From Stigmatella ashevillena (GTDB taxonomy: Bacteria > Myxococcota > Myxococcia > Myxococcales > Myxococcaceae), in assembly GCF_028368975.1 (NCBI RefSeq), contig NZ_JAQNDM010000002.1:8798425-8862424 (forward strand): DNA of 64,000 nucleotides. Reading direction: 5' to 3'. Positions 10,391-18,149 of this stretch are shown piece by piece (position 1 is the first letter of the stretch; each line of letters starts with the position of its first letter). The translations under genes and the position numbers were made by a program. Below the pieces are notes generated by a model. It ran no database searches and was not told the DNA's origin. It was given only the letters and a program-made list of their open reading frames with translations.

Positions 10391-11005
10391 ATGTCTGCCT
10401 ATGCCGCTGTTGCCCGCCCACCGCGTACCCTCACGGAGAAGGAGGTGAACCTCCTTTTGCGCGTCACGGGGCAACACCGGGACGGATTCCGAGACCACTG
10501 CCTGTACAGCCTCGCGCTGGCCTCGGGCCTGCGAGAGCACGAGTTGGTCGCCCTCAACATCGGCGACATCTTCAACGAGCGTGGGCGAGCCCGTCGGCAC
10601 GTGACGTTGACTGTCTTTAAGGGCAGCCGCCGGCACCCGCGCCCCCAGGAAGTCGTCCTCTCGGACACGGTGCGCGCGAAGCTGGAGAAGCTCCTGCGCC
10701 TGAAGCGCTCGCAGGGGCACGACGTGGGGCCCCTGGCGCCGCTCTTCCTGAGCCGCAAGGGCATGCGCTTGTCCACGCGGCAGGTGCGCCACGGCTTCAC
10801 GGTGTGGCAGGAGCGCGCGGGGCTGGAGCGGCACCTGAACTTCCACTGCACCCGCCACACCGCGTGCACCGGGGTGTACCGGAGGACGAAGGACATCCGC
10901 CTCACCCAGCGCTTCGCGCGCCAGCTCAGCATCCACTCCACCGTCATCTACACGCACGCCTCGGACGACGAGCTGGTGAGCGTGACGCAAGAGTTGCCCT
11001 GCTGA
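10391..11005 (+). CDS. compact tyrosine recombinase
   Basis: A 204-residue protein with only the catalytic domain of the phage integrase family. It has [19 protein letters not shown] with Arg48, HCTRHTA with His152/Arg155, and [10 protein letters not shown] with the presumed nucleophile Tyr187. The second His of the usual LGH motif appears to be Gln179. The N-terminal core-binding domain seen in full-length (~300+ residue) integrases is absent, although the protein starts cleanly with [14 protein letters not shown]. It is divergent from terminase. It could be a XerC/D-like resolvase or transposon relic; the serine recombinase at 23.3 kb is the better candidate prophage integrase. Confidence 0.8.
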   Translation: MSAYAAVARPPRTLTEKEVNLLLRVTGQHRDGFRDHCLYSLALASGLREHELVALNIGDIFNERGRARRHVTLTVFKGSRRHPRPQEVVLSDTVRAKLEKLLRLKRSQGHDVGPLAPLFLSRKGMRLSTRQVRHGFTVWQERAGLERHLNFHCTRHTACTGVYRRTKDIRLTQRFARQLSIHSTVIYTHASDDELVSVTQELPC

Positions 11006-11130
11006 GGGGGCATGCCGCCTCCGCGCTGAGCGCCCGCGAAAGCCCTTGGCTGGGCCGTGGTGCCGCGCGGAGGCGGTGAGGGGTGGCCGTGCGCGGGGGG
11101 CGCGCGGACTACCCCAGGCGCCGCCGGGGA

Positions 11131-12028
11131 AAGTGAACAGCGCGAGGCGTTCACTTACCGGGTGCAAATGAACAGGGGAGGGGTGTTCACTTTTTCGAAC
11201 CTGAGCCTCTCGAAAAGGGCCCCAGGTACACGCCCCGGCGGCGAGGCCCCCACGAAAAAACGCACCACCCCCCACCCTGGCGTCAGGGGTAGGCGGGGTA
11301 GGCGTGCTAGCGTCATGGGTAGGCATGGTTGCGCCCGGCGGGGGCAGGCGGTGAAGGTGACTGGGGCGGAGGTGGACCGCGAGGGCGCGCGGCAGGTGGC
11401 GGCAACCTGCGGAAAGCGGCCATGGGCCTCGGCACTTCGGGCCGTCACGAGGCCTCGTAAGCGCGCGAAAGAGCGTCGGGGCCGTGACGCCGAATGGCCG
11501 ACTTTACCCATTTTCGGCCATTCGGCTCGGCCCTGGTAACGGCACGCGCGCCCAGGTGCGCGTGGGGTGGAGGGCCGGTGGTTCGAGGGCGTTGCTGGGG
11601 CTCGTGGGGCTCACAGGGAGGACAAAGGCCTGCGGCCCGAAGCGCTGGGGGACACGCGCGCACGACCGGGGCGCCACGCGGCGGAGGCGCTGGCGCGCGG
11701 GGCTGACCGGGGCCGCGCACCAGGTGTGCCGCGTGGCGGCCAGCGGGGCTCGATGGCGAGAGGGCAGATGGGCCGGGGAAGTGAACGGCGCGCGCGTCCA
11801 GCGCTCCGGATGGAGTGTGTTTCCGGGCGCGAGTTAAGGTCCGGACTCGTACTGCGGAGCCCGTCGCCTGGTGGGCTGGGTGAGGCAGCCCCGCGAAACT
11901 TCAGAGGCTGCGGCGCCAGGCGTGTGCTTGTGCGTGCCAGGTGGAGCTCCCGGGGGAAAGTGAACGGGCGCGGCCAGGTGGCGTGAAAGTGAACGGCGAA
12001 AATGAACGCGGAAAGGCTCCGTTCACTT
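11131..12028. repeat. cluster of nine AAGTGAAC/GTTCACTT boxes
   Basis: AAGTGAAC or its near variant AATGAAC occurs at 11131, 11167, 11779, 11958, 11987 and 12000. The inverse GTTCACTT occurs at 11149, 11185 and 12021. Most extend to AAGTGAACRG. The two ends are densest: four boxes between 11131 and 11192 and four between 11958 and 12028. Spaced direct and inverted copies suggest a multi-site protein-binding array. Confidence 0.6.
11618..11658 (-). repeat. 38-nt phage repeat, copy C
   Basis: The minus strand contains GTGTCCCCC, then CTTCGGGCCGCAGGCCTTTG and TCCTC. It matches copies A and B apart from about three extra bases. Here it encodes only a 14-codon open frame (VSPSASGRRPLSSL), so coding conservation cannot explain it. 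Confidence 0.5.
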
Positions 12029-12042
12029 ACCGGAGGGCGCAC

Positions 12043-13146
12043 TCAGGCGGGTTCGTCGGGGGCCGCGACGTGCGAGGGAGAGGCCACGAGGGAGTCGTCG
12101 TCGCTCTCCACCACCTCTGCGTCCACCTCGCCGCGTTCGGCAGGCGTCGTCTCGCGTGCCGCGCGCAGGGCGTGTGCGTGCCGGGCTTGGAGTCCTTCCA
12201 AGGAGAAGCTGGCGTGCAGCTCCTGGCGAGAGTCGGCGCCGCCCATGAGGTACTCCTTCAATCTCACGAGGGTGTTGAAGTCGGTAGGGTTGTCGACGCG
12301 CACGCGGCCCTCTGCGAGGGCCTCCTCGAAGCCGAGGAGGTAGCCGTCAATCATCTTCAGGGCGTCGTCCTTGGAGACGGCGATGGCGTTAGCGCGCAGC
12401 TCGATGAGCTTCTGGTCCGCCTTGGTGGCGATGCGAGTCTTGGCCTCCTCTCGGCGGCGCAGGCAGTTGTGCTCCCTGGAGTAGTTGGCGATGAGGGAGG
12501 TGGCGACGCCGAAGCGCTCGGCCAGTTCGCGGTACGAGGCGTAGGACGTCATGGTGGAGCCGTCGGGGAGCGCCTTCACGTCGCCGAAGACGAGGGCCTT
12601 GTCGAGCTCGTTACGAGGGAGTGCGGGCTCCTCGGACTTGCGGGGGCGGCCCAACTTGCGCTGCGCGGTAGGAGGTGGGGGAGGTAGCGCTTCGGGAGGC
12701 GCGGACGGCGGTGGGGGAAGTAGCGCTTTGGCAGGCGCGGGAGGCGGTGGAGGAGGTAGCGTTTCGGCAGGCACGAGCGGCGCGGGCGGCGGCGGAGGAG
12801 GTAGCGCTTCGGCAGGCGCGGGCGGTGCGGGCGAGGCGAGTTGTGCGGGCAGCGGCGTAGGACGCGCTTCGGCGGGCGCCAGCATCGCGCGTGGGGAGTC
12901 CGCGAGGAGGCGCTTGCGGCGGCCGAGGCAGTCGTGGTGCTCGGCGTACCGTGCAATGGCGCTGTGGGCGACGCCGAAGCGCTGAGCCAACTCGCGGAAG
13001 GAGGGGAAGCGCCTCTGCACACGGCCTCGCGTGGTGGGCGCCTCCTCGCCCTCGACGAGGAGTCGGTCCACGGTGTCCGGGGGGAACCGGGGGCCTTCTG
13101 CCTTGGTGGGGCGCCCCAGCTTCTTGAGGGGCTTCTTCTGGGCCAT
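12043..13146 (-). CDS. terminase-small-like protein with duplicated AT-hook/HTH domain
   Basis: The protein is 367 residues. Residues 9-83 (KLGRPTK ... FRELAQRFGVAHSAIARYAE) and 164-236 (KLGRPRK ... YRELAERFGVATSLIANYSR) are copies of one module, an AT-hook-like GRP core followed by a helix-turn-helix. They are joined by a Pro/Ala linker (91-162) of about four PAEALPPPPPPAP-type units. The C-terminal region is helical (KDDALKMIDGYLLGFEEALA, DFNTLVRLKEYLMGG) and resembles the body of small terminase subunits. DNA recognition for packaging is the likely job; a transcription regulator is the alternative. Start MAQKKP at 13146. Confidence 0.7.
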   Translation of the reverse strand: MAQKKPLKKLGRPTKAEGPRFPPDTVDRLLVEGEEAPTTRGRVQRRFPSFRELAQRFGVAHSAIARYAEHHDCLGRRKRLLADSPRAMLAPAEARPTPLPAQLASPAPPAPAEALPPPPPPAPLVPAETLPPPPPPAPAKALLPPPPSAPPEALPPPPPTAQRKLGRPRKSEEPALPRNELDKALVFGDVKALPDGSTMTSYASYRELAERFGVATSLIANYSREHNCLRRREEAKTRIATKADQKLIELRANAIAVSKDDALKMIDGYLLGFEEALAEGRVRVDNPTDFNTLVRLKEYLMGGADSRQELHASFSLEGLQARHAHALRAARETTPAERGEVDAEVVESDDDSLVASPSHVAAPDEPA

Positions 13147-13154
13147 ACCTTGCC

Positions 13155-13964
13155 TCAGCCGCCTCCGGAGGGCGGGGCCACCGCGTCGCCAGCCTGGGCG
13201 CGCAGGCGCTGCATCAGCCGCGTGCGCTGGCGCTTCAGCCGCTGGTATGTTCTCTCGGCCTCGGAGGTGTCGCCGTCGACGAGGCGGCGGACATAGGCGC
13301 GCAGCTTCTCGCGGCGGACGACGGTGGCCATGAGGACGTCGACGTCGCTGCGAGGAAGGGTGGCCCGGGCTAGGTGCACCAGCACGGCGTCGCGCTTCAC
13401 GAAGCTGGGGCGGACGCTGGGCCGCTTGGGGCTTTCTACCGGCGCGGCGCTGCGTGCGTCGGGCAGCCACTCGGCGAGCTGGGCCTGCGTGTACGTCTCG
13501 TGCTGCTCGGCGCGCTCCTTGCGCAAGTAGCGGAACACCTCGCGCGCCGTCTGTTGGCGCAGGCGGACGGCCGTCCAGTCCCCCCATCGAGAGAGGGGGA
13601 AGGCGCGTGAGACGGAGAGGAAGGTGGAGAGGACGAGCTGGTCCAGGTCCTCCCTGGGCAGTGTGTTGGCGAGAAGGCGGCGACGAAGGCGACGCAACAT
13701 GGGGGCGTAGGCGGAGACGAGGGATGCCGTCCAAGCGGGGCTGGAGGAGGCCTGCATTTCGGCCACCAGGGCCCGGGAGAGGGCCTCCCGCTCCGGGTAG
13801 GTTTCCTCGCGCGCGTCAGCCAATGCGGTCAGCACTGATTCGAGGGTGGCATGGCGCGCGAAGGCCGACTGCTGCGTGCGTGCCGCCGCGAAGAGGGCTT
13901 GGTGCCGAGGAGAGAGCGCCTCCACACGTAGCAGGCCCAAGAGGTGGGCGAAGAAGTCACTCAC
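13155..13964 (-). CDS. sigma-70/ECF-like protein
   Basis: A 269-residue protein. Residues around 80-150 look like sigma region 2 (APMLRRLRRRLLAN, LDQLVLSTFLSVSRAF, WTAVRLRQQTAREVFRYLRK). A C-terminal helical part with RSDVDVLMATVVRREKLRAY is roughly where region 4 would be. The start is GTG at 13964, coupled by GTGA to the nuclease gene upstream. It probably directs RNA polymerase to phage late promoters, which the 38-nt repeats might represent; that link is inference. The resemblance is distant and no classical region 4 HTH is obvious. Confidence 0.55.
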   Translation of the reverse strand: MSDFFAHLLGLLRVEALSPRHQALFAAARTQQSAFARHATLESVLTALADAREETYPEREALSRALVAEMQASSSPAWTASLVSAYAPMLRRLRRRLLANTLPREDLDQLVLSTFLSVSRAFPLSRWGDWTAVRLRQQTAREVFRYLRKERAEQHETYTQAQLAEWLPDARSAAPVESPKRPSVRPSFVKRDAVLVHLARATLPRSDVDVLMATVVRREKLRAYVRRLVDGDTSEAERTYQRLKRQRTRLMQRLRAQAGDAVAPPSGGG

Positions 13965-14299
13965 CGGGGTCGTGCCTCCCACCACTCGCGCACCAACTCG
14001 AGGAAGTCTTCCAACGGCATGGCGACGAGGGGCGGCTGGTGGTCGTCCTTGCACACGGCCAGGGGCCAGCGCCCCGCCGGGCACGTCTCTACCGCCTGCC
14101 GCAGGGCCTCTCGGAGGTTGGTGCGCTGGTGGGCCTTTGCTTCCAGCCAGAAGCACGGCACTTCGACGTCGGACACCTCCTGGCCGGAGCGGTACTGGAG
14201 GCCGCGGCGGATGAGGGCCTCGGGCATGGCCTCGCGGAAGCGGTGGACGAGCGTCCGTTCCCACTCCGCGCCCTTGCGACGGGAGGAGGCGCCGCTCAC
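13961..14299 (-). CDS. PDDEXK-like phage nuclease
   Basis: A 112-residue protein with the pattern of small phage Holliday-junction or VRR-type nucleases: SSRRKGAEWERTLVHRFREA, then LQYRSGQEVSDVEVPCFWLE followed by AKAHQR, that is an Asp ... Glu-x-Lys metal site. It ends with hydrophobic strands (PLAVCKDDHQPPLVAMPLED). The GTG start at 14299 overlaps the exonuclease stop by GTGA. It is probably a recombination or packaging nuclease acting on branched phage DNA, together with the exonuclease next to it. Confidence 0.7.
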   Translation of the reverse strand: MSGASSRRKGAEWERTLVHRFREAMPEALIRRGLQYRSGQEVSDVEVPCFWLEAKAHQRTNLREALRQAVETCPAGRWPLAVCKDDHQPPLVAMPLEDFLELVREWWEARPR

Positions 14300-15048
14300 G
14301 AGACACCTCCCGACTCCTCTAGCAGGCGCTCCAGGTGGCCGCCTCGGGACATGCGGATGGCCAGGCACCGTGCCACCTCCAGCGCACAGCGAGCGTCGGC
14401 CATGGCGCGGTGAGGCGTAGGCCGGTGGAGGCCGAAGCGCTTGGCCAGGGCGTTGAGGGAGAGGGACTCCACCTCACCTGTGGCCAGCAGCGGCCAAGCG
14501 AGGCTGGCGGTGTCGAGGCGGTGGTAGTCGACGCTGGGCAGGGGCAGTTCAGTGCGGCGGTAGCCCTCGACGAGGAAGCCCCAGTCGAAGCTGGTGTTGT
14601 GGCCGGCTACGAGGGTGCCTGCCACGAGCGGCGTCACGGTGGCGAGGACTTCCTGCAGGGGCAACGCGTCCCGCCACGCCTCGTCGGAGTAGCCGCACAC
14701 GGCCAGGGACTCGGGGTGGGCGTTGGCCAGCCGGGAGGGCTGCACGCGGGTCTCATACTCGGCCAGCACGTGGAGACTGCGGGCGTCGACGCGGAGGATG
14801 GCTACCTCCAGCACTTCGTGCCGGGAGGCGTCCAGGCCCGTCGTCTCCAAGTCGATGAAGGCGAGGGTGCGAAGCTGCGGCGGGAGGCTGGGAAAGAGCG
14901 GCGGGTGGAGGAAGGAGACAGGGGTGGTGTGGGAAGCAGGATGAGCGAGCAGCACGATGCGACCTCCTTGGCCCAGAACCTGGGCGAGTGGTGTTTGGCG
15001 GCGAGGGAGTCCAGCTCGGCCTTCAAGCTCGTTTCGCAGTTCGCTCAT
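14296..15048 (-). CDS. DnaQ-like DEDD 3'-5' exonuclease
   Basis: A 250-residue protein with the DEDDh exonuclease motifs: LAFIDLETTGLD (Exo I, Asp and Glu), VAGHNTSFDWGFLVEGY (Exo II) and TPHRAMADARCALEV (Exo III, His and Asp). The family trims DNA or RNA 3' ends. The ATG at 15048 with a GGAG ribosome site is preferred; the frame stays open to 15150, where an alternative start would add a Cys/His-rich segment (RECDDCLATRHCTGQEAH). It is coupled to the next gene. Confidence 0.85.
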   Translation of the reverse strand: MSELRNELEGRAGLPRRQTPLAQVLGQGGRIVLLAHPASHTTPVSFLHPPLFPSLPPQLRTLAFIDLETTGLDASRHEVLEVAILRVDARSLHVLAEYETRVQPSRLANAHPESLAVCGYSDEAWRDALPLQEVLATVTPLVAGTLVAGHNTSFDWGFLVEGYRRTELPLPSVDYHRLDTASLAWPLLATGEVESLSLNALAKRFGLHRPTPHRAMADARCALEVARCLAIRMSRGGHLERLLEESGGVS

Positions 15049-15182
15049 GGCGTGGGCCTCCTGGCCGGTGCAGTGGCGTGTCGCGAGACAGTCATCACAC
15101 TCTCTCCGAGCGAGACATGAGGTTGAAGCGGGGAGACGGAGTGGCTCCATGCGTGTGTTTCACAGGCGCGGGGCCCGCTCAT
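15045..15182 (-). CDS. possible 45-residue coupling peptide
   Basis: A short frame starts with an ATGA overlap on the upstream gene's stop and ends with an ATGA overlap on the exonuclease start, which would couple translation across the gap. The peptide (ETHAWSHSVSPLQPHVSLGE) is His- and Ser-rich with no known motif. The alternative is that this DNA belongs to an N-terminally extended exonuclease. Confidence 0.35.
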   Translation of the reverse strand: MSGPRACETHAWSHSVSPLQPHVSLGESVMTVSRHATAPARRPTP

Positions 15183-15787
15183 GGCGACGCCTCCGCGGAG
15201 GCCGGACGCTTCACGAAGGACATGACGCGAGAGCCCGGGAAGGCAGACAGGACGCGCACCAGGGTGGCGGCATGCTCGGGGGTGAGTTCCCTCCGAGAAT
15301 GGCCGGTGTAGGCTGGGACGAGCCACACCTCGCCGTAGGTTTCGGAGGCGAAGCACACCTCGGCGCCGAGAGCCTTGAAGCTGGCGATGTCCTCGTCAGT
15401 GAGGCCGCTCAGGACGGAGTGCGGGGCCTCGGCTTGCGGCGCCTTCACATCGAGAGACGGAGCTGGCGGCGAGGGCTTGGAGGTGGGGGCTGGGGCGAGC
15501 TTCTTCGAGCCAGCTTCGGTCAGCGGGTGGCCGAACAAGTCCACGGTGGCTGGGGCGGACTTCCCCTGAGTCACGGGGGCAGGTGGCGCGGCTACGTCAC
15601 GAGGAGGCCGGGCTTGCCCGTTTACCTTCAGCCACTCGGTGCAGGTGCCCACACCGGGCAGGGCGCAGCCACCGCGAGGCCGGTAGTGCAGGCAGCGATT
15701 GTCCTCGTCGCGGACGTACGCTTCACACGTCACGCCGGGAGGGCGTTGAAGAGCAGGGGTGGGCTGGAGGTGGTGTGTAAGGGCCAT
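15179..15787 (-). CDS. phage hypothetical protein with N-terminal Cys motif
   Basis: A 202-residue protein. The N-terminus holds a Cys-rich segment (VTCEAYVRDEDNRCLHYRPR then GGCALPGVGTCTEW) that could bind zinc. A Pro/Ala linker follows, and then a C-terminal domain (DIASFKALGAEVCFASETYG, HAATLVRVLSAFPGSRVMSF). It is the first gene of the minus-strand replication/recombination block and starts immediately beside the origin-like region. I do not recognise its family. The ATG at 15787 has no strong ribosome site. Confidence 0.6.
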   Translation of the reverse strand: MALTHHLQPTPALQRPPGVTCEAYVRDEDNRCLHYRPRGGCALPGVGTCTEWLKVNGQARPPRDVAAPPAPVTQGKSAPATVDLFGHPLTEAGSKKLAPAPTSKPSPPAPSLDVKAPQAEAPHSVLSGLTDEDIASFKALGAEVCFASETYGEVWLVPAYTGHSRRELTPEHAATLVRVLSAFPGSRVMSFVKRPASAEASP

Positions 15788-15823
15788 GCGCGGATGTCGG
15801 CGGCGCGTGATTGCCGATACATC

Positions 15824-15862
15824 CTAAAAGCACCCCATCCCGTCGATTTGGGACAGGAAATC
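15824..15862. repeat. 39-bp inverted repeat flanking the origin region, left copy
   Basis: It begins CTAAAAGCACCCC and ends TTTGGGACAGGAAATC. The reverse complement recurs at 17916-17954 with 36 of 39 bases identical. It lies just ahead of the minus-strand gene starting at 15787. Read on the minus strand it encodes NDFLSQIDGMGCF and a stop, like the end of the sigma-like protein at 17954. Confidence 0.8.
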
Positions 15863-15965
15863 ATTTCGCCAGAATTTATTTTTGATTTTCGCTGAGCAGC
15901 GAGGGGGCGGACGTTGTGTCTTCGCCCGAGGTGCGCTACCTCAAGCCTCAGAGTCGCCCACGCCC

Positions 15966-16242
15966 TGTGGACAGTGTGGACAGCCTGTGGACGGGCTCCT
16001 GTCCACGGAAACTGCGAGTGATTGCAGGGGGATAGGTGGCTGTGGACAGTGTGGACAGGTTTTGAAGAGTACCCCTACGTATGCGTGCGCGCACGCGTAT
16101 TGAATATTCAATATGGGCGCGCACGCATACGTGTGTCTCCCTATAAAAGCTGTCCACACTGTCCACAGTGAGTATTTCAATAGAGAAATCATGGAGATAA
16201 GTGTGGACAGAGAGCTGTCCACACCTGTCCACGCTGTCCACA
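15966..16242. other. origin-like array of TGTGGACA boxes
   Basis: Within 277 bp there are nine exact TGTGGACA boxes (plus strand at 15966, 15975, 16041, 16050, 16202; minus strand as TGTCCACA at 16151, 16160, 16216, 16235). There are also three one-base variants at 15986, 16000 and 16226. TGTGGACA is close to the DnaA box TGTGGATAA. Pairs are spaced 9 bp start to start and are placed almost symmetrically about a palindrome centred near 16104.5, whose middle is AT-rich. The array sits between divergent phage operons. This is the layout of a replication origin or a partition or operator centre; origin is my preferred reading. Confidence 0.7.
16077..16132. repeat. large palindrome at the centre of the box array
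   Basis: A perfect 16-bp inverted repeat (ACGTATGCGTGCGCGC at 16077-16092 and its complement at 16117-16132) encloses a 24-bp core. The core contains the perfect palindrome TATTGAATATTCAATA (16098-16113). The alternating purine-pyrimidine arms could form Z-DNA or a cruciform, and the AT-rich centre could melt. Confidence 0.9.
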
Positions 16243-17156
16243 CCCGTTCGCCAAGTGAAGCTGGCGTGGCTGTGTGTGAAGGCACATGCGAAGCGGGCAG
16301 GTGTGGTGGCCGGACGCGGTATGGCCCAGGCCTATGAATGGCCGCAGGAGGACCAGAAACTGCCTCTATGCGCGCGAAAGAGGAATGGGGGCTGCCCTGT
16401 TGAGGCGGAGGCCTTTCGTGTCATCTGCGGCCTTCCAGAGTCGCATCGCTCACCGGCATGCGGCGCGCAAGCCGCGATTTCTGCCGGGTGCGCGCCTGTG
16501 GAACGAGGGGCGATGAGACTGCGAGGAAAAGAGGGTTCACTGGCTGCACGTCCGAATGCACATACAGCCCATCCCCTCGAAGACGGAAGCCGAGAGGCGG
16601 CGCGCTGGCATGAAAGTAGCAGGGCGCAGCCGTGTTGCTGACTTCAAGGCGGCCTGGGTGTCTTCATTGAAGAATCGGATGCGATGGAAGTGTCGCTGAA
16701 GCCGTGGCTGTCTGAGGATTGGGAATTCAGAGGGGATTGAAACGCTGTGGGGAAACTGCGTGAATTCCAGACCCGACGAGGGGGGTGGATTTGTTGTGAT
16801 TGGCTTGATTCTGACGGTGGCTCGGGTGGGCTAATGCGTCGTTCAGAGTGGGCGTGGCCTGCGCTGTGGGAGTGGTGTCCTGACTTTCTTGGGCACTCCG
16901 CGTTCCCGTTTCCGGGCCTCCAGTTGGAAGGGCGCTCGTCCGTTACTCTAACGGAGGCTTGGGAGCGGCTTGGACGCGCGTGTAGCGCTCTCTCTTCCTT
17001 CGACTGACTCGCCGCAGCCCCAGCCCCAATGCTCCCGCAGAAGACGGGAACGCCTCGGAGGCGCTGGCGCTATTTCCTAAACGGGGCTCGCTCTTCTCTC
17101 CCCACTCGCCTGGCTTTTCCCGCGTGCTGAGCGCAGGGCCAGGGCGGCATACATCT
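16243..17156. other. leader region with no well-supported gene
   Basis: The stretch between the box array and the sigma-like gene has several open frames. Only the weak candidate at 16747 is listed separately. Base composition near 16640-16760 is lower in GC than the flanks. Confidence 0.4.
16747..17007 (+). CDS. weak candidate small protein
   Basis: An 86-residue frame from a GTG, rich in Trp (GGWICCDWLDSDGGSG, EWAWPALWEWCPDFL). A GGGG lies rather far upstream of the start. There is no recognised family. It could be a small early phage protein or a chance open frame. Confidence 0.3.
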   Translation: MGKLREFQTRRGGWICCDWLDSDGGSGGLMRRSEWAWPALWEWCPDFLGHSAFPFPGLQLEGRSSVTLTEAWERLGRACSALSSFD

Positions 17157-17954
17157 GTGAGTCGTAACTGGAATGCTCTTCATCGAGAGCTGAGCGTGAC
17201 CCTCCGGACGGCTGAGGCGCAGCGCGCCTACCGCTTGGTGCGGCGCGACTGGGAGGCGCTCTCCGGCTTCGAGCAACCGGACGCCCTTGTTTCATTTCTC
17301 ACCGCTCGCGAAGGTGAGTCTCACGTCAAGGATGGGTTACTCGCGGGGCTCGTTGTCCTGGTGCAGATGGGAGCCGCGGTCCGTTTCTTCGTGGCGTTGT
17401 TGTGGTTGGGGCTGTGGCCAGGGTTGGACGGCGTGTATCGCCGATGTCTCAGGCGAATGGAGCGCGAGCCCGCTGAGGTGGTGTCTTCGATTGCCGCGTC
17501 CTTCATGGGCCTCGTGGTGCGCGTCAACTTATCCAGCGTCCAGCGCGTGGCCGCGACGCTCGTGCGTGGTACGGAGCGCGATGCCCTCAAGGCTTGGTGC
17601 AAGGAACGGGAAGAACAGCGTCAGCGCGCGCGTCTCGCGTCGCTGTCGGAGGCGGATGGCTGGGAGCCTGTGGTGCAGTGGCCTGTTCCATTCGTATCTC
17701 GTGCCCGCTCCTTCAACTCCGAGGTGGAGGAACTGCGCGCATGGCTCCTTCCGCTGGTGGGCGAGGACACCGACTTGGTGGTGTCCGTCCTCCTTCGCGA
17801 GGAAGACTACGTCGATGCCGGAGCAAGTCTCGGGCTTGCGCCTGCAGCGGTACGCAAGCGCGTCCAGCGGGCCCTGGAACGCCTGCGGAAAATGACGAAA
17901 AAACTCCCCGAAAAAGATTTCCTGTCCCAAACCGGCGGGAAGGGGTGCTTTTAG
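17157..17954 (+). CDS. sigma-like regulator of the prophage early region
   Basis: About 265 residues. The C-terminal part has a sigma region 4-like helix-turn-helix: DYVDAGASLGLAPAAVRKRV then QRALERLRKM. The N-terminal half is helical and contains an unusual hydrophobic stretch (LLAGLVVLVQMGAAVRFFVA), possibly membrane-associated or a buried helix. The start is uncertain: GTG at 17157 (VSRNWNALHREL) is chosen, and GTG at 17124 is also open. The last 13 codons (KDFLSQTGGKGCF) lie within the 39-bp inverted repeat. A role in transcription control of phage genes is likely. Confidence 0.65.
   Translation: MSRNWNALHRELSVTLRTAEAQRAYRLVRRDWEALSGFEQPDALVSFLTAREGESHVKDGLLAGLVVLVQMGAAVRFFVALLWLGLWPGLDGVYRRCLRRMEREPAEVVSSIAASFMGLVVRVNLSSVQRVAATLVRGTERDALKAWCKEREEQRQRARLASLSEADGWEPVVQWPVPFVSRARSFNSEVEELRAWLLPLVGEDTDLVVSVLLREEDYVDAGASLGLAPAAVRKRVQRALERLRKMTKKLPEKDFLSQTGGKGCF
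17916..17954. repeat. 39-bp inverted repeat flanking the origin region, right copy
   Basis: This is the reverse complement of 15824-15862 with three mismatches. It forms the 3' end of the sigma-like gene, including its stop codon. All three differences change amino acids, so similarity is better explained at the DNA level or by recent duplication than by protein constraint. Confidence 0.8.
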
Positions 17955-18149
17955 AGGTGATGGATTTTGAAACAACCTTGAGGGAGGCGGCCGACGGGAG
18001 CCGCGATTCGCGTGTCCCCGGTTCGTGCCGCCTGGCTTTGGGTGGGTGAAGGGGCCTCCTCGCTCCCCAATTCATTCCTGTTTCGACACTCCCTGTCCGC
18101 TTCGGCGGACAGCAACGCCCCTGTATTGCCAGCAACCCAGGAGAACTCA

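Larger units (their letters stand above)
11006..12042. other. 1-kb gap without a supported gene, rich in a short repeat
   Basis: Open frames here are GC-driven on both strands and show no family motifs. The stretch contains nine copies of a GTTCACTT/AAGTGAAC-type box and copy C of the 38-nt repeat. It lies upstream of the tyrosine recombinase stop and downstream of the terminase-small-like gene, where phage packaging or regulatory sites are often found. Confidence 0.5.

Noticed and set aside
12667-12835. Possible CRISPR or tandem-repeat array in GC-rich repeats
   Set aside because: The repeats are codons of a proline-rich linker in frame with the surrounding protein, with no constant spacer structure.
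15966-16242. CRISPR array from repeated TGTGGACA units
   Set aside because: The repeats are only 8 bp, in both orientations and unevenly spaced; no cas genes are present.
16201-16641. 146-codon plus-strand frame beginning in the box array
   Set aside because: It starts inside repeated TGTCCACA boxes, has no ribosome site and no recognisable domain.
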